NCBI GenBank assembly: GCA_963840535.1
Contig: CAWIZJ010000054.1
Location: 61,863 to 125,862, forward strand
Length of the DNA: 64,000 nucleotides
Direction: 5' to 3'
Source: VAZQ01 sp963840535
GTDB lineage: Bacteria; Pseudomonadota; Alphaproteobacteria; Rhizobiales; Xanthobacteraceae
Within the stretch, counting starts at the first letter, position 1. The number at the start of each line of letters is the position of its first letter. Under the pieces are notes generated by a model. It was not told the DNA's origin. It made no database searches and saw nothing but the letters and a program-made list of their open reading frames with translations. The translations under genes were made by a program, and so were the position numbers. Shown here piece by piece: positions 38,903 through 48,541 of this stretch.

Positions 38903-40048
38903 ATGATGACCACAGCGACCCACAATGCGCATGATACCACAACGGAGCGTGTCCTGTTTGTGGCCTTTGAACTGAGCGAAAAAACCTGGAAGCTCGGTTT
39001 CACCACGGGGCATGGTCAGCAACCACGTGAGAGGAGTATCGCAGCATGCAACCAGGCGCGCTTGCTCCAAGAAGTCGCTCAGGCCAAAAAGCGCTTTGGC
39101 CTCCCCGACACCGCGCCGGTGGTGAGTTGCTATGAAGCGGGTCGGGAAGGTTTCTGGCTGCACCGTTTTTTGCAGGGGCAAGGGATCACCAACTCCGTGG
39201 TGGATTCCTCCTCCATTGAAGTCAATCGTCGCCGGCGTCGAGCCAAGAGTGATGGGTTGGACGTCCGCAAGTTGGTCAGCATGCTGATACGCTATGCGCA
39301 TGGCGAACGTCACGTGTGGCGTGTGGTGCATGTGCCCTCGGTGGACGCCGAGGACCAACGGCATCTGCACCGGGACCTGGAAACGCTGAAGCAGGAACGC
39401 GCGAGTACGACAACCCGCATCAAGGGCTTGCTCAGTAGCCAGGGGGTGCGGCTAACGAGCCTGAGCAAGTTGCCCGAACAACTGGAGGCGTTGCGGCTGT
39501 GGGATGGCTCGCCTCTCCCGAGTGGTCTGCGTCGACGTGTGCTTCGGGTGTATGCGCATCACCAGTTTCTGAGCCAACAGATTGCGGAGTTGGAGGCCGA
39601 GCGTCGTGCCCTGCTGCAAACCTCACAGGAAGCCGCCCTCGAGAAGGTCCGTCAGTTGATGCATCTCAGAGGCATTGGCATCAATGGGGCATGGTTATTA
39701 GTGATGGAATTTTTTGGCTGGCGCGCGTTCAAGAATCGTCGCGAGGTAGGCGGCTTAGCGGGCGTAACGCCCACACCGTATCACAGCGGCGAGAGTGCCC
39801 GAGACCAAGGCATCACCAAGTCGGGCAACCGGCACGTGCGCTGGATGACCATGGAGTTGGCGTGGAGTTGGGTGCGTTACCAGCCGGAGAGTGCCCTGAG
39901 TGGCTGGTTTCGCGAGCGCTTTGGTGGCGGTGGCAAGCGTTTGAGACGTATTGGGATTGTGGCGGTGGCTCGTAAGTTGCTCATTGCCCTGTGGCGCTTC
40001 CTCGAGACGGGGGTATTACCGGAAGGCGCCGTACTCAAAGAGGCGTAA
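38903..40048 (+). CDS. IS110-family transposase
   Basis: A 381-residue protein from ATG 38903, with GGAGGAGAAAG upstream. The N-terminal RuvC-like DEDD domain is seen in FVAFELSEKTWKLGF (Glu in place of the usual first Asp), SCYEAGREGFWLHRFL and RRAKSDGLDVRKLV; the C-terminal transposase_20 domain has HLRGIGINGAWLLVMEFFGW, GGLAGVTPTPYHSGES and ITKSGNRHVRWM with the catalytic serine region. Complete and without frame breaks. The short upstream and long downstream non-coding stretches fit the IS1111 subgroup. It stands at the start of the right-hand part of the window. Confidence 0.92.
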   Translation: MMTTATHNAHDTTTERVLFVAFELSEKTWKLGFTTGHGQQPRERSIAACNQARLLQEVAQAKKRFGLPDTAPVVSCYEAGREGFWLHRFLQGQGITNSVVDSSSIEVNRRRRRAKSDGLDVRKLVSMLIRYAHGERHVWRVVHVPSVDAEDQRHLHRDLETLKQERASTTTRIKGLLSSQGVRLTSLSKLPEQLEALRLWDGSPLPSGLRRRVLRVYAHHQFLSQQIAELEAERRALLQTSQEAALEKVRQLMHLRGIGINGAWLLVMEFFGWRAFKNRREVGGLAGVTPTPYHSGESARDQGITKSGNRHVRWMTMELAWSWVRYQPESALSGWFRERFGGGGKRLRRIGIVAVARKLLIALWRFLETGVLPEGAVLKEA

Positions 40049-40335
40049 GCAGGATTGCGTTGCTGAGTCACCTCTTGACCTGGGTGCTGGTGGAGGCGAC
40101 CCGTTGAATTTCCGGGCATGCGAAGCAAGCCGTCGTAGAGATGGGGTCGCCTCCCATAGGCCTTCCGGCTCTCGTCCAAAGACGCATAGAGCATCGGGTG
40201 ACGGGTGTGTGCACCCGCACGGATAGAAGGTCGTTGGAGACGCGAGGTCCCAACGCCACAGGAAGCCGCCAGACCGATCGGGGCCAGGTGACACAGCTCC
40301 AAAGAAGGTAGGGGAGAAGAAAAAATACTCAAGAG
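40049..40335 (+). ncRNA. Putative bridge-RNA region of the IS110/IS1111 element
   Basis: About 280 bases after the transposase with no plausible gene. It holds a perfect 11-base stem, GGAGGCGACCC (40092-40102) with GGGTCGCCTCC (40144-40154), enclosing a 41-base loop, and smaller hairpins such as GGGTGTGTGCACCC near 40202. In IS1111-type members the structured RNA that guides target choice is encoded downstream of the transposase, so this is the place to expect it. Element ends are not defined. Confidence 0.45.
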
Positions 40336-40361
40336 AGCTTGACAACAGCGGCAACATAGAA

Positions 40362-40941
40362 GGAAATATCAAACGCCACTTTTCCCCTGGCACACCCGCC
40401 GGCGCCACCGAGGGCTCCCCCAGCCGCGCCAGCCTTGCGCAGTCAGCGCCGGCCGCTGGACGGCGGCGGCTGGCCCTGCGGGCTGGTGTTGGGTGACGGG
40501 CTGCCGGCGCGGCTGGGGCGGCTCGGCGCGGCTGGGGCGGGGGGGACTGCTGCTCGGGCGGGGCTCTTGCAACGCTGGAGGCGCTGCGGAGGGCTCCTGC
40601 TGGGCACTGTCGTGCAGCGAGAGACGGCTGCACACGCGTGCGGGCGTGCTGCGGGCGTGCCGGACGCTGCCCATGGCGAGGGGTACGGCATACGGGCAGC
40701 CGCGGGACGCGCTGGGGGGGTGGGCAGGACGTAGGACGGCCATGCCTCCCCAGCAGCAGCGGGGGAATCGCAGGCGCAGGACCAGACGACAGCTGCCGGG
40801 GACGGGTCAGCGACCCACCAGGCGCGGTCAGGCGGCGGACCAGGCAAAGGCTTCTTGGCGGAGACGCGCCGGAGCAATCAGGGGTGGGTCGGCTGCGAGC
40901 TTCAGATGCCGGAGGATCGTGCGGATCACCTCGCCCTGCGT
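40362..40941 (-). mobile_element. IS91-like element, 3' end remnant 1
   Basis: The minus strand from 40941 encodes the last 37 residues of an IS91-type transposase (TQGEVIRTILRHLKL, PARLRQEAFAWSA) with stop at 40828-40830. The following 450 bases match the region downstream of the transposase remnant at 54826 in pieces, and the end GGAAATATCAAACGCCAC (40362) matches the ends at 49853 and 54242. The rest of the element is gone. Confidence 0.65.
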
Positions 40942-41022
40942 GCGAGATTTGACGCGCTACAAAGTCTGGTAAATTGAGCGACCCCTGCTACAGATCACGG
41001 ATCCTTGTCTGAAGGTCTAGAG

Positions 41023-42438
41023 ATGGCTCCAAAGGTAACCATGCACATGCGTCCTCTCCCGTCTGTCCCTCTGCCAAGAGCGAACCACATGAAGCGGTTC
41101 TTCTGGTTTTGTTCGGGAGCCGATATTTCGATTCTGCGCACGTGGGACTGCTCCACAGAACACAACACCTATGCGGGGATCGGTACGACGATTTTCCTGA
41201 CCGCCGTCTTGGCGAGTCTCTCCGGCGGCTACGCGCTCTGGACCGTGTTTCAATCCTATCCGTATGCCATAACCTTCGGCCTACTCTGGGGCATACTCAT
41301 TTTCAATTTGGACCGCTATATCGTCATGAGTCTCCACAAAAGCAGGGGCGGGTTCGGAGCGTTTTGCCGACAGGTAGCGACCGCAAGCCCACGACTCCTG
41401 CTCGCATTACTTATTGCCTCCGTCATCACGGTCCCACTGGAACTGAAAATATTTGAGAGAGAAATCATCGACCAGCTGGAGAGAAACCACCAACGGACGC
41501 TCAACGAAGACAGACAAAGTCTAGAGCAGAAGTACAGCGAAATAGCGGACCTCGAAAAGCAGAACCACACTTTAACAGCGGCCATAACGGGGAAGGAAGG
41601 CCAGAGAAACGAGGCGTTCCAAGAGGTCCAAGGTGAGGCATCAGGGAACAGAGGCACCGGGATACGCGGTGCGGGCCCGGTCTGGAGACAGAAGACCACG
41701 TTTCTTGCCCAGCTCGAGCAAGAGCTCTCTGACCTTCGCTCGCAGAACAATGCCCAGATCCAACGCAACCATGCAAGGATAGGCGAACTGAAAAAAGCGC
41801 GGGAGACAGAGATGGCCCACAAAGCGGTCCTATTACAAGAAGCGAACGGTCTTCTCGCCCGACTTGCTGTCCTCCACGACTTGATCCAGGAGCAAACCAC
41901 CACCGCCATCGCCTTTGTGCTCATTGCGGCGATGTTTGTCGTCATCGAAACGGCTCCCGTTGTCGTCAAGCTCCTCGCGAAATACGGACCCTATGACGCC
42001 ATCGTCGCGCAAAAAGAAACGGCGGTGACGCTTGCGGAGCACAGGAAGATGGCAGAGATCCCAGACAAACTGCAGCGGGAGTCAACGAACGAGAGCGCTA
42101 TAGATGACGTGGTACATAATTTTGTCGTACAACAGTTTGCACAAGCCATCCAAAGGGCTGAACGAGATCCGGATTTCGCCGCTCTCCACGAGACCATTGC
42201 GGCTCGCATACGAGAAGAATACCGAGAGGCCATGCTGCGCACTATCAGGCGTGTTTTCCACACAGCAGTCCCCGACCCTGAAGTCATGGGGGAGGCAGGT
42301 GGAGCGGAAGTAAGCAGACGAAAGGAGAGGCGAGAAAGAGACAGGCAAGCTCAACCCATACACACGAGGATAGCGACCGCGAAATCGTTTGTGACCAAAA
42401 AACTACAAGAGTATATGAGGCGCAACGGCTCCAAATGA
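41023..42438 (+). CDS. DUF4407 family membrane protein
   Basis: A 471-residue protein from ATG 41023, chosen for the GAAGG seven bases upstream. Helices lie at about 45-65, 70-90 and 118-138 (LLLALLIASVITVPLEL), then a long coiled coil (DRQSLEQKYSEIADLEKQN, LAQLEQELSDLRSQNNAQI), a further helix (TAIAFVLIAAMFVVIE) and a charged C-terminal region. The start FFWFCSGADISILR and FNLDRYIVMSLHK are the DUF4407 signature. Function unknown; members are seen across phyla and are often found singly, as here. The gene stands alone between the IS91 remnant and the MITE-like element. Confidence 0.8.
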   Translation: MAPKVTMHMRPLPSVPLPRANHMKRFFWFCSGADISILRTWDCSTEHNTYAGIGTTIFLTAVLASLSGGYALWTVFQSYPYAITFGLLWGILIFNLDRYIVMSLHKSRGGFGAFCRQVATASPRLLLALLIASVITVPLELKIFEREIIDQLERNHQRTLNEDRQSLEQKYSEIADLEKQNHTLTAAITGKEGQRNEAFQEVQGEASGNRGTGIRGAGPVWRQKTTFLAQLEQELSDLRSQNNAQIQRNHARIGELKKARETEMAHKAVLLQEANGLLARLAVLHDLIQEQTTTAIAFVLIAAMFVVIETAPVVVKLLAKYGPYDAIVAQKETAVTLAEHRKMAEIPDKLQRESTNESAIDDVVHNFVVQQFAQAIQRAERDPDFAALHETIAARIREEYREAMLRTIRRVFHTAVPDPEVMGEAGGAEVSRRKERRERDRQAQPIHTRIATAKSFVTKKLQEYMRRNGSK

Positions 42439-42470
42439 ACTGGTTGCACGTTTCGCTCAATTTATCACAC

Positions 42471-42625
42471 TCCCCCGGATTTAGTGGTACACAGCTGCTT
42501 TCAGAGGATGAGGGGCAGCTTCCCCCTTGATTTCCCGTTGCTACATGACATGTAGTCGTAATACGCGCTATAAAATAACGCCAGCGATATCAATGTGTTG
42601 AGATTTTACCACTAAATCCGGGGGA
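42471..42625. mobile_element. 155-bp MITE-like element
   Basis: Perfect 19-base terminal inverted repeats, TCCCCCGGATTTAGTGGTA (42471-42489) and its complement (42607-42625), enclose 117 bases with no open frame. It interrupts the IS701-type transposase after EWAWDEPD; the rest of that gene is not found on the other side. No convincing target duplication was seen, so a deletion may have taken place with or after insertion. Confidence 0.6.
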
Positions 42626-43156
42626 ATCTGGTTCGTCCCATGCCCACTCCTGGGGCAGGGACAACCGGAAGTCCAGCAAGGCATGGTCGCGCGCAGAGAC
42701 GTAGCCCATGAAGACGCCGACCTGGCAGTTGTCGACCTTGCCCCGGTGCCCGCACCACTGGCGCTTCACCCCCACGGAGTGCGTGCCGCGCTTGGGAAAA
42801 CTGCTCGGATCGAAGGCGATGATCCCATCGGGTTCCCCTAACCGCTCGGCCACTTGTCTCACCAGCACCGTGATCAACGGGCGATGATCCCAGAACGCGG
42901 TGCCGATGAAGTCTTGCATGACCTGTCGCTCGACATCGACGAATGACGCGATCTTCCCCGCATTCTTCCGCTCCAGATGGGACAGCAACCCCTGGAGGTA
43001 GAGGTACACGTGGCGCCCGCTGGCCCCGGTCTCCAGAGCGTGTTGATAGGGCACGACGAACTCACCCAGACGCTCCATCATCTGAGTGAAGACATCGGGG
43101 GAGACGAGACAATCGCGCAATACTTCCTCTCGCCGCTGTGCCCACACAGTGTTCAT
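42626..43156 (-). pseudogene. IS701-like transposase, N-terminal remnant
   Basis: About 177 residues from ATG 43156 (GGAGGCGACAAG upstream) of a DDE transposase normally over 400 residues long. AFDPSSFPKRGTHSVGVKRQ and WCGHRGKVDNCQVGVF are characteristic of IS701-family proteins; the first catalytic Asp is in AFDPSSF. The frame is cut at 42625 by the MITE-like element, whose end supplies the last residues and stop. The left end of the parent IS is not recognised. Confidence 0.8.
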
Positions 43157-43275
43157 CTTGTCGCCTCCGCACATTGTCCTGTGGATATAGGATACTGTTT
43201 GGAAGCGATTGTAAGAACAATATGTTACGGGATGTAACCGGGGTTAAAAGAGGAGAGACAGTAGGTTTAAGAGCG

Positions 43276-44793
43276 TTACTTGTTCTTGGGAGGATTTTGA
43301 GGCAGTGATATGATAAACACCGTTGGGGGTGATGTAACAGATATAGTTCCACCATGCGATGCTATGATGGCACGAACACTAGAGAGCCCAAGGCCAGTTC
43401 CATGGTGTTTTGTGGTAAAGAGAGGATCAAATATTTTTTGCATATTTTCCTCTGCTATGCCATCTCCTGAATCCTCAAACTCTAAGATCAGATTGTTTGT
43501 TTTATTTATGACACGTATGACAATGCTCCCCTCACCTTCTCCTATGGCATCAACCGAGTTTGATAACATATTGCTAAAGGCAACTGACAACTGAATTCTG
43601 TCTGCCATCAAGGAAAAATCATCTTCTGGTAATGTTACTGAAATATTGCTTGGAATGTGTATGTTTTTCATAGAATCGTCTAGAATTGTAGCAATTGAGA
43701 CCAGATTGATCTCTGGAGGTATGGTTTTAACAAACCCCATGACTTGACTTATCTGATGATTGATTCTCGATACTGCATCATGTAATATTGGAAGGTGTTC
43801 ATCCAGTTTTGGGTCCATCTTATGACTAATGCTCAACTCAATATTTTGGATTGTTAACGTGATGATACTTAACGGGTTTCGTAAATCATGGGCAATTCTT
43901 GCAGTCACCTCGCCTATTACAGACAGTTTTTCCTTCTTCATCAAATCGTTTTGCGCTTGTACGATCAGCTTGGCCTGGCTTTTCGTTTTATCAAATAAAA
44001 ATACGACACATAGTATGATGATCCCAATGATCACAATGAAACTTGGGAAAACTGCGTCAAGTAAATAATACAGGGCTTTTGTCGATTTTGCATTATTGAC
44101 CAAGATGGCTTTCGAGTAATCCGTGGTATATTTCCCTCCCAGCTCTACTTGATCTCCTCTGGTTCCATTATGAACGAAATAATCATCCCATTGTTTGGAA
44201 AAAGCGACCACCATTCCAGTGACAGGTTCAACCGACACTGTGCATGTTCCATTTGAGAAAATAGTTTTTGATGGAAATTGAGGAAATGCCGATGACACAT
44301 CGGTTCCATGGTATGCACAAGAAAAATCGTACACATCAAGACCGTTCAGTTGGACTTCTCGTTCAAAAATAAAAGTCGTTTTCGTAAATATCATGGGATG
44401 AAAAAACTCGTAGTTGCGTTTTTGTACATCAGGTGGAAAAGTAAAATATGCATCCATTGCTTGGTGTTTTCTGGTAGTCCTGTCGACAAAAAAGGTATGA
44501 GCATGAGAAAAGATGATGCGGTTTGTCGCAGCGTCTGTTCCAACGACGGTAGACCTTATTTCTAAAAGGTTGCTGTTGACATTGACGACGTTTTCTTTCA
44601 AGACTTCTCGTATCCAAAATGGTTCGGATAATTTTCCACCTATGGCTTCTAATATGCGATCCTGTCCTTCATGCTCAGCGATGACTTCATAGTTTGACGG
44701 CATTTTTTTCAGTTCATTGACACATAAGCGATATCCGAATAGAACAGCAATAATAACGAGGAAACCAATCACTGATTTTGTTGTAAAATTCAT
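43276..44793 (-). CDS. Membrane sensor histidine kinase with PorA/DUF3068-like sensing domain
   Basis: A 505-residue protein from ATG 44793 (an in-frame GTG at 44802 is also possible). Helix 1 at residues 6-25, an extracytoplasmic domain of about 220 residues, helix 2 near 247-270 (VIIGIIILCVVFLF), then the kinase core: H-box RIAHDLRNPLSIITLTIQNI, N-box LSNSVDAIGEGEGSI, G boxes DSGDGIAEEN and GTGLGLSSV. The sensor domain, with TFFVDRTTRKHQAMDAYF, GLDVYDFSCAYHG and TVSVEPVTG, resembles DUF3068/PorA proteins. Its base composition is far richer in A and T than any neighbour, so recent transfer is likely; kinases with this H-box style are common in ammonia-oxidising archaea (inference). No response regulator is adjacent. 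Confidence 0.8.
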   Translation of the reverse strand: MNFTTKSVIGFLVIIAVLFGYRLCVNELKKMPSNYEVIAEHEGQDRILEAIGGKLSEPFWIREVLKENVVNVNSNLLEIRSTVVGTDAATNRIIFSHAHTFFVDRTTRKHQAMDAYFTFPPDVQKRNYEFFHPMIFTKTTFIFEREVQLNGLDVYDFSCAYHGTDVSSAFPQFPSKTIFSNGTCTVSVEPVTGMVVAFSKQWDDYFVHNGTRGDQVELGGKYTTDYSKAILVNNAKSTKALYYLLDAVFPSFIVIIGIIILCVVFLFDKTKSQAKLIVQAQNDLMKKEKLSVIGEVTARIAHDLRNPLSIITLTIQNIELSISHKMDPKLDEHLPILHDAVSRINHQISQVMGFVKTIPPEINLVSIATILDDSMKNIHIPSNISVTLPEDDFSLMADRIQLSVAFSNMLSNSVDAIGEGEGSIVIRVINKTNNLILEFEDSGDGIAEENMQKIFDPLFTTKHHGTGLGLSSVRAIIASHGGTISVTSPPTVFIISLPQNPPKNK

Positions 44794-45301
44794 ACTCGTC
44801 ACATCTGTTGTTATGTCATAAGAAATTATTGATTTTTCACTGCTTCCACGCCTTGCACATGGGTGTGATTATCACATGTGATCTCACACTCAGCCTTGAC
44901 ACTCGACAGCCGTAACACGCGGTTTTAGGCAGCCTCACGCGTCTGTGCCTTCTGCACTGTGGTGGTGTTGCACACGTGGATATCGATGGCAAGAACGCCT
45001 TGCACATCAAAGCCATAGGAGTCATCATCTCCACTTTTGCAACACTCCCAATGAGGGACATGCTGGCATGATGAGGCGTCGCTTCACTCCCGCCCAGCAT
45101 GTCGCGTTTTCACCAAAAAAGCCACCCGTGCGTCCACAGACCGCCCTGGCCCATTTGTACACCGATGATTGGGGCCTAGATTATGACCAGTGGTCAGACG
45201 CAACACAGTGGAAGCACTGGCGCGTCTTCCTCTCCTGCACAACATGAGCTCGATTGACACCATTCGCCACTCATCAATACCTGGAGCGACTGTGGACACC
45301 T
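44794..45301. other. Non-coding gap
   Basis: About 500 bases between two kinase genes. AT-rich at the left edge, like the kinase it borders, then GC-rich. Short open frames occur (for example a 43-codon frame ending near 45072) but none has a ribosome binding site or recognisable product. Confidence 0.35.
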
Positions 45302-48300
45302 CTACGGTCCTTCCTGGGGGCCTGCTCCTGGCTCCCTACGCTGCCGGAGCACGCGACGGATCGTCTGTCCGAGCTCCTGGAGGACAACAGGCTTCAGACA
45401 GAAGGCATCGATACCCAAGGCCTGCGCCTTCCCCGCGGTCATGGTCTCACTGAACCCTGTGCATAGAATGATGGGGAGGGTCGGACGGATGCCGCGCAGC
45501 GCTTGGGCCAAGGCTTCCCCGGTCAACTGGGGCATCGTGTAATCCGTAATGACCAGATCAAAGCGCTCGGGAGCCGCCTGGAACACGGTCAAGGCCTCGA
45601 GACTGCTGGTCACGGCGACGACCTCATAGCCCAAGGCCGTTAACAGGGCGTGGCCCAGGTCCGCCAACGCTTGTTCATCATCGACGAAGAGGATGCGTTC
45701 ACGCCCGTGTAGCACGGGCGCCTCGAGACGCGCGCGGGCCACCGGCAGCGCTGCGCTCTCGGGGAGATAGACCCGCACCGTGGTGCCGTGGCTAGGCGCG
45801 CTCTCCACCGTCATGGCGCCGCCATGGCTGGCAATGATCCCATGCACCACAGAGAGGCCCATGCCGGTCCCCTCCCCGGGGCCTTTCGTGGTGAAAAACG
45901 GCTCAAAGATGCGCTCCTGGATCTCGGGCGGCATCCCATGCCCCGTATCCTGGACCGTGAGCCGGACGTAAGGGCCGGCCTCGAGGCCTGGCGGCGCCGC
46001 GGCGTCCTCGGTGGGTAGGCGGAGGGCCTCCAAGCGGACGTGCAAGGCGCCCCCGGTCTCGCGCATCGCCTGGGCGGCGTTGGTGCAGAGATGCAGGAGC
46101 ACTTGGCGGAGCTGGCTGGCGTCGGCCAGGACCATGCCGGCCCTGGGGTCTAGGTCCTGGTGGAGGGCGATGGTCGTGGGCAGGGTCGCCCGCAGGAACG
46201 GGAGCGTGTCCTGAATGAGGGGCTGGAGCTGCGTGGGGGTCCGCTCTGGCTCGGTGCGGCGGCTGAACGTGAGAATCTGCTGCACGAGCGCGGCGGCCCG
46301 CTGGCCCGCTTCCCGCACGGCCTGGAGATGGTGCCACGGGGGGCTCTCGGCGGGGATGGTGGAGAGCGCCAGCTCGGTGTAGCCCAGGATCGCCGTCAAG
46401 ATATTATTGAAATCGTGCGCAATGCCACCGGCCAGGGTGCCCAGCGCTTCCATCTTCTGGGCCTGTCGGAGCTGGGCTTCGAGCCGCGTGCGGTCCGTCA
46501 CGTCGCGGGCCATGCCCTGGACCTCACCCGGGGCCCCCGCCCGGACGAGGCGTTGGGTACTGACCTCAAGCGTGCGCCGCTGGCCCGCCTTGGTGATAAT
46601 GTCGACGCTGAACATCGTGGCCGGGAGTCCGGCGTGGGTCCGCGCCAGCCTGTGCTGGAGCAGCTCGAGGTGCTCAGGCGCGACGAGGTGGCTGAGGTGC
46701 CGTCCCAGGAGTTCGTCCCGGGTGTACCCGGTGAGCTGTTCGCCCCTGCGGTTCAGCGCCGTGACATGGCCCGCCAGGTCATGGGTGTAGAGCATATCGT
46801 GGGCGTGCTCGAAGAGGTCGCGATAGCGCGCTTCGCTCTCCTGGAGGGCCGCTGCCATCCGCGTGCGCTCCGCGATTTCGCGCTCCAACGCGGCGTTTGC
46901 TGTGCTCTGTGCGGCGACGAGCTGGTCGGTGCGGACCGCCCGCCCGGTGAGGACCAGCAGAAAGGCCCCCAACAGGCCCACAAAGAGCACGCCACACGTG
47001 AGGATGCTCCACACATACCAGGAGCGGTGCTCGGTGAGATAGGCGAGCGTCGGCGCGACCTGCAGGACCCACCGGCGTCCCGCCATCTCGAAGGTGCCGC
47101 GCCAGTGCAGCCTGGTGGCGCGCGCCTGATCCACCTCGTCCAACGCGGGCTCCGGCCCCTCCCACTGGCGGCTGTAGAGGAGGTGTTCGCCCATGGGGGC
47201 CATCGCATCCTCCAGACGCAGCCCCAGGCCAGGGCGCTCGAAGGTGCGGAGGGCCGCCTCCATCATGGCGCTGATCTGGAACACCCCGGTCACATAGCCG
47301 CGCAGGTGCTGGCGGCGTGCCTCCACCGTGTCGGGTGGCAGGCCGGTGCTGTACAGGGGCAGGAAGATGAGCAGTCCAAATTGCTGGCGGGTCTCCTGGA
47401 CCAGCCTGAGACGGCCCGTGGCGCGTGGCGCGCCCGTATCGCGGGCACTCTGCAAGGCCGCCAGGCGCTCCGGTGTGGACGCCACATCATACCCCAACGC
47501 GCTCGCGTTCCCTGCCGACGGCTCGATGTACGTGACGGCCACATACTCGGGGCGCGTTGCGGCCCGCACCAGGTGCCCCTGCGCGTTCTGTTCCGTAATC
47601 TGGAACGCCGGATAGCCCTCCTGGCGCATCGCGGCCTCGTAGACGCTGCGCTCCATGTCCGGCACGCGGCGGTCCCACGACAGGGCCTGCATGCCGGGAT
47701 GGCGGACGAAGAGCCGCTGGACAAAGGTGCGAAAGGCCTGCCGCCCCACCTCAGGGGCACTGGCGTAGAAGCTCTCTATAGAATGCAGCGCATCGAGGTA
47801 GCCGGCAAAGTTCTGCCGGAAGGTGTCGGCCAGGGTGTGCGCCCACCGCGCAAAGTCCAGCTGCATGCGGGCCTGTTCCACGGCCCGCGCATGCACAAAA
47901 AAGAGGACCACAAGCCCGAACGCGACCCCGAGGGGCAGCACCACGATAAACTGGCGGCGGCGCCAGACCGGGCGCGGGGCGGCCGTCCACACCAGCAGCA
48001 GCGGGATCACCACGAGGGTACCGATCGTATCCCCCACCCACCAGGTCCACCAGTGCACCAGGCCCGTGGGCCACGGGATGATCCCGCCCGCGAGCAGGCT
48101 CGTGACCCCCCAGGTGGCCCCGATCAGGCAACTCACGGGGCCGCCCAGCCCCAGGAAGGCGGCGACCTGGCGTCCCTGGTCCAGCGCCATGGGAAAGCCC
48201 ACCACGCGGCGCACCAGCCACACCCCCACCAGGGCCTGCAGCGCCGTGCCCAGGCCGAGACTCGTCGGGAGCGCAAGAGACGTGAGGAGGGCGACAACGG

Positions 48301-48541
48301 TGGTGGGATCGAAGGCGGTCCAGACATTGGCCAGAAACGAGCCGAGGACAATCCCGGGCCACCCCCGGGCCCCGCACAGCAGGATTGCGGCGAAGGCAAG
48401 GCCCGCCGGCGGCCAGATGGCCGTGGCATACCCGGGGGGGATGGCGAGGAGCAGGGCCAGCCTCCCGGTCGCCCAGTAGGCTGCAGCGATCCCACTGACC
48501 AGCACGGGGGAGGGGACGCGCTGCCAGAGGTCGGCGCTCAT
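45302..48541 (-). CDS. MASE1-CHASE-PAS hybrid sensor histidine kinase with receiver domain
   Basis: A 1,079-residue protein from ATG 48541. Order: a MASE1-type membrane domain with about eight helices (residues 10-230; AIPPGYATAIWPPAGLAFA, VHWWTWWVGDTIGTLVVIP), a CHASE domain (FAGYLDALHSIESFYASAP, GYDVASTPERLAALQ, ending before a helix at about 525-545), a PAS domain (ESEARYRDLFEHAHDMLYT), a kinase core with LAGGIAHDFNNILTAILG and DTGHGMPPEIQERIFEPFF, and a C-terminal receiver with Asp in LVITDYTMPQLTG and lysine in CLKPV. It probably senses a small molecule outside the cell; the receiver may relay phosphate to an unlinked partner. Complete and without frame breaks. Confidence 0.9.
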   Translation of the reverse strand: MSADLWQRVPSPVLVSGIAAAYWATGRLALLLAIPPGYATAIWPPAGLAFAAILLCGARGWPGIVLGSFLANVWTAFDPTTVVALLTSLALPTSLGLGTALQALVGVWLVRRVVGFPMALDQGRQVAAFLGLGGPVSCLIGATWGVTSLLAGGIIPWPTGLVHWWTWWVGDTIGTLVVIPLLLVWTAAPRPVWRRRQFIVVLPLGVAFGLVVLFFVHARAVEQARMQLDFARWAHTLADTFRQNFAGYLDALHSIESFYASAPEVGRQAFRTFVQRLFVRHPGMQALSWDRRVPDMERSVYEAAMRQEGYPAFQITEQNAQGHLVRAATRPEYVAVTYIEPSAGNASALGYDVASTPERLAALQSARDTGAPRATGRLRLVQETRQQFGLLIFLPLYSTGLPPDTVEARRQHLRGYVTGVFQISAMMEAALRTFERPGLGLRLEDAMAPMGEHLLYSRQWEGPEPALDEVDQARATRLHWRGTFEMAGRRWVLQVAPTLAYLTEHRSWYVWSILTCGVLFVGLLGAFLLVLTGRAVRTDQLVAAQSTANAALEREIAERTRMAAALQESEARYRDLFEHAHDMLYTHDLAGHVTALNRRGEQLTGYTRDELLGRHLSHLVAPEHLELLQHRLARTHAGLPATMFSVDIITKAGQRRTLEVSTQRLVRAGAPGEVQGMARDVTDRTRLEAQLRQAQKMEALGTLAGGIAHDFNNILTAILGYTELALSTIPAESPPWHHLQAVREAGQRAAALVQQILTFSRRTEPERTPTQLQPLIQDTLPFLRATLPTTIALHQDLDPRAGMVLADASQLRQVLLHLCTNAAQAMRETGGALHVRLEALRLPTEDAAAPPGLEAGPYVRLTVQDTGHGMPPEIQERIFEPFFTTKGPGEGTGMGLSVVHGIIASHGGAMTVESAPSHGTTVRVYLPESAALPVARARLEAPVLHGRERILFVDDEQALADLGHALLTALGYEVVAVTSSLEALTVFQAAPERFDLVITDYTMPQLTGEALAQALRGIRPTLPIILCTGFSETMTAGKAQALGIDAFCLKPVVLQELGQTIRRVLRQRREPGAGPQEGP

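Noticed and set aside
40016..40633. A 205-codon minus-strand frame downstream of the IS110 transposase
   Set aside because: It crosses the structured IS non-coding region and the IS91 remnant; Pro/Ser/Arg-rich and without a ribosome binding site.
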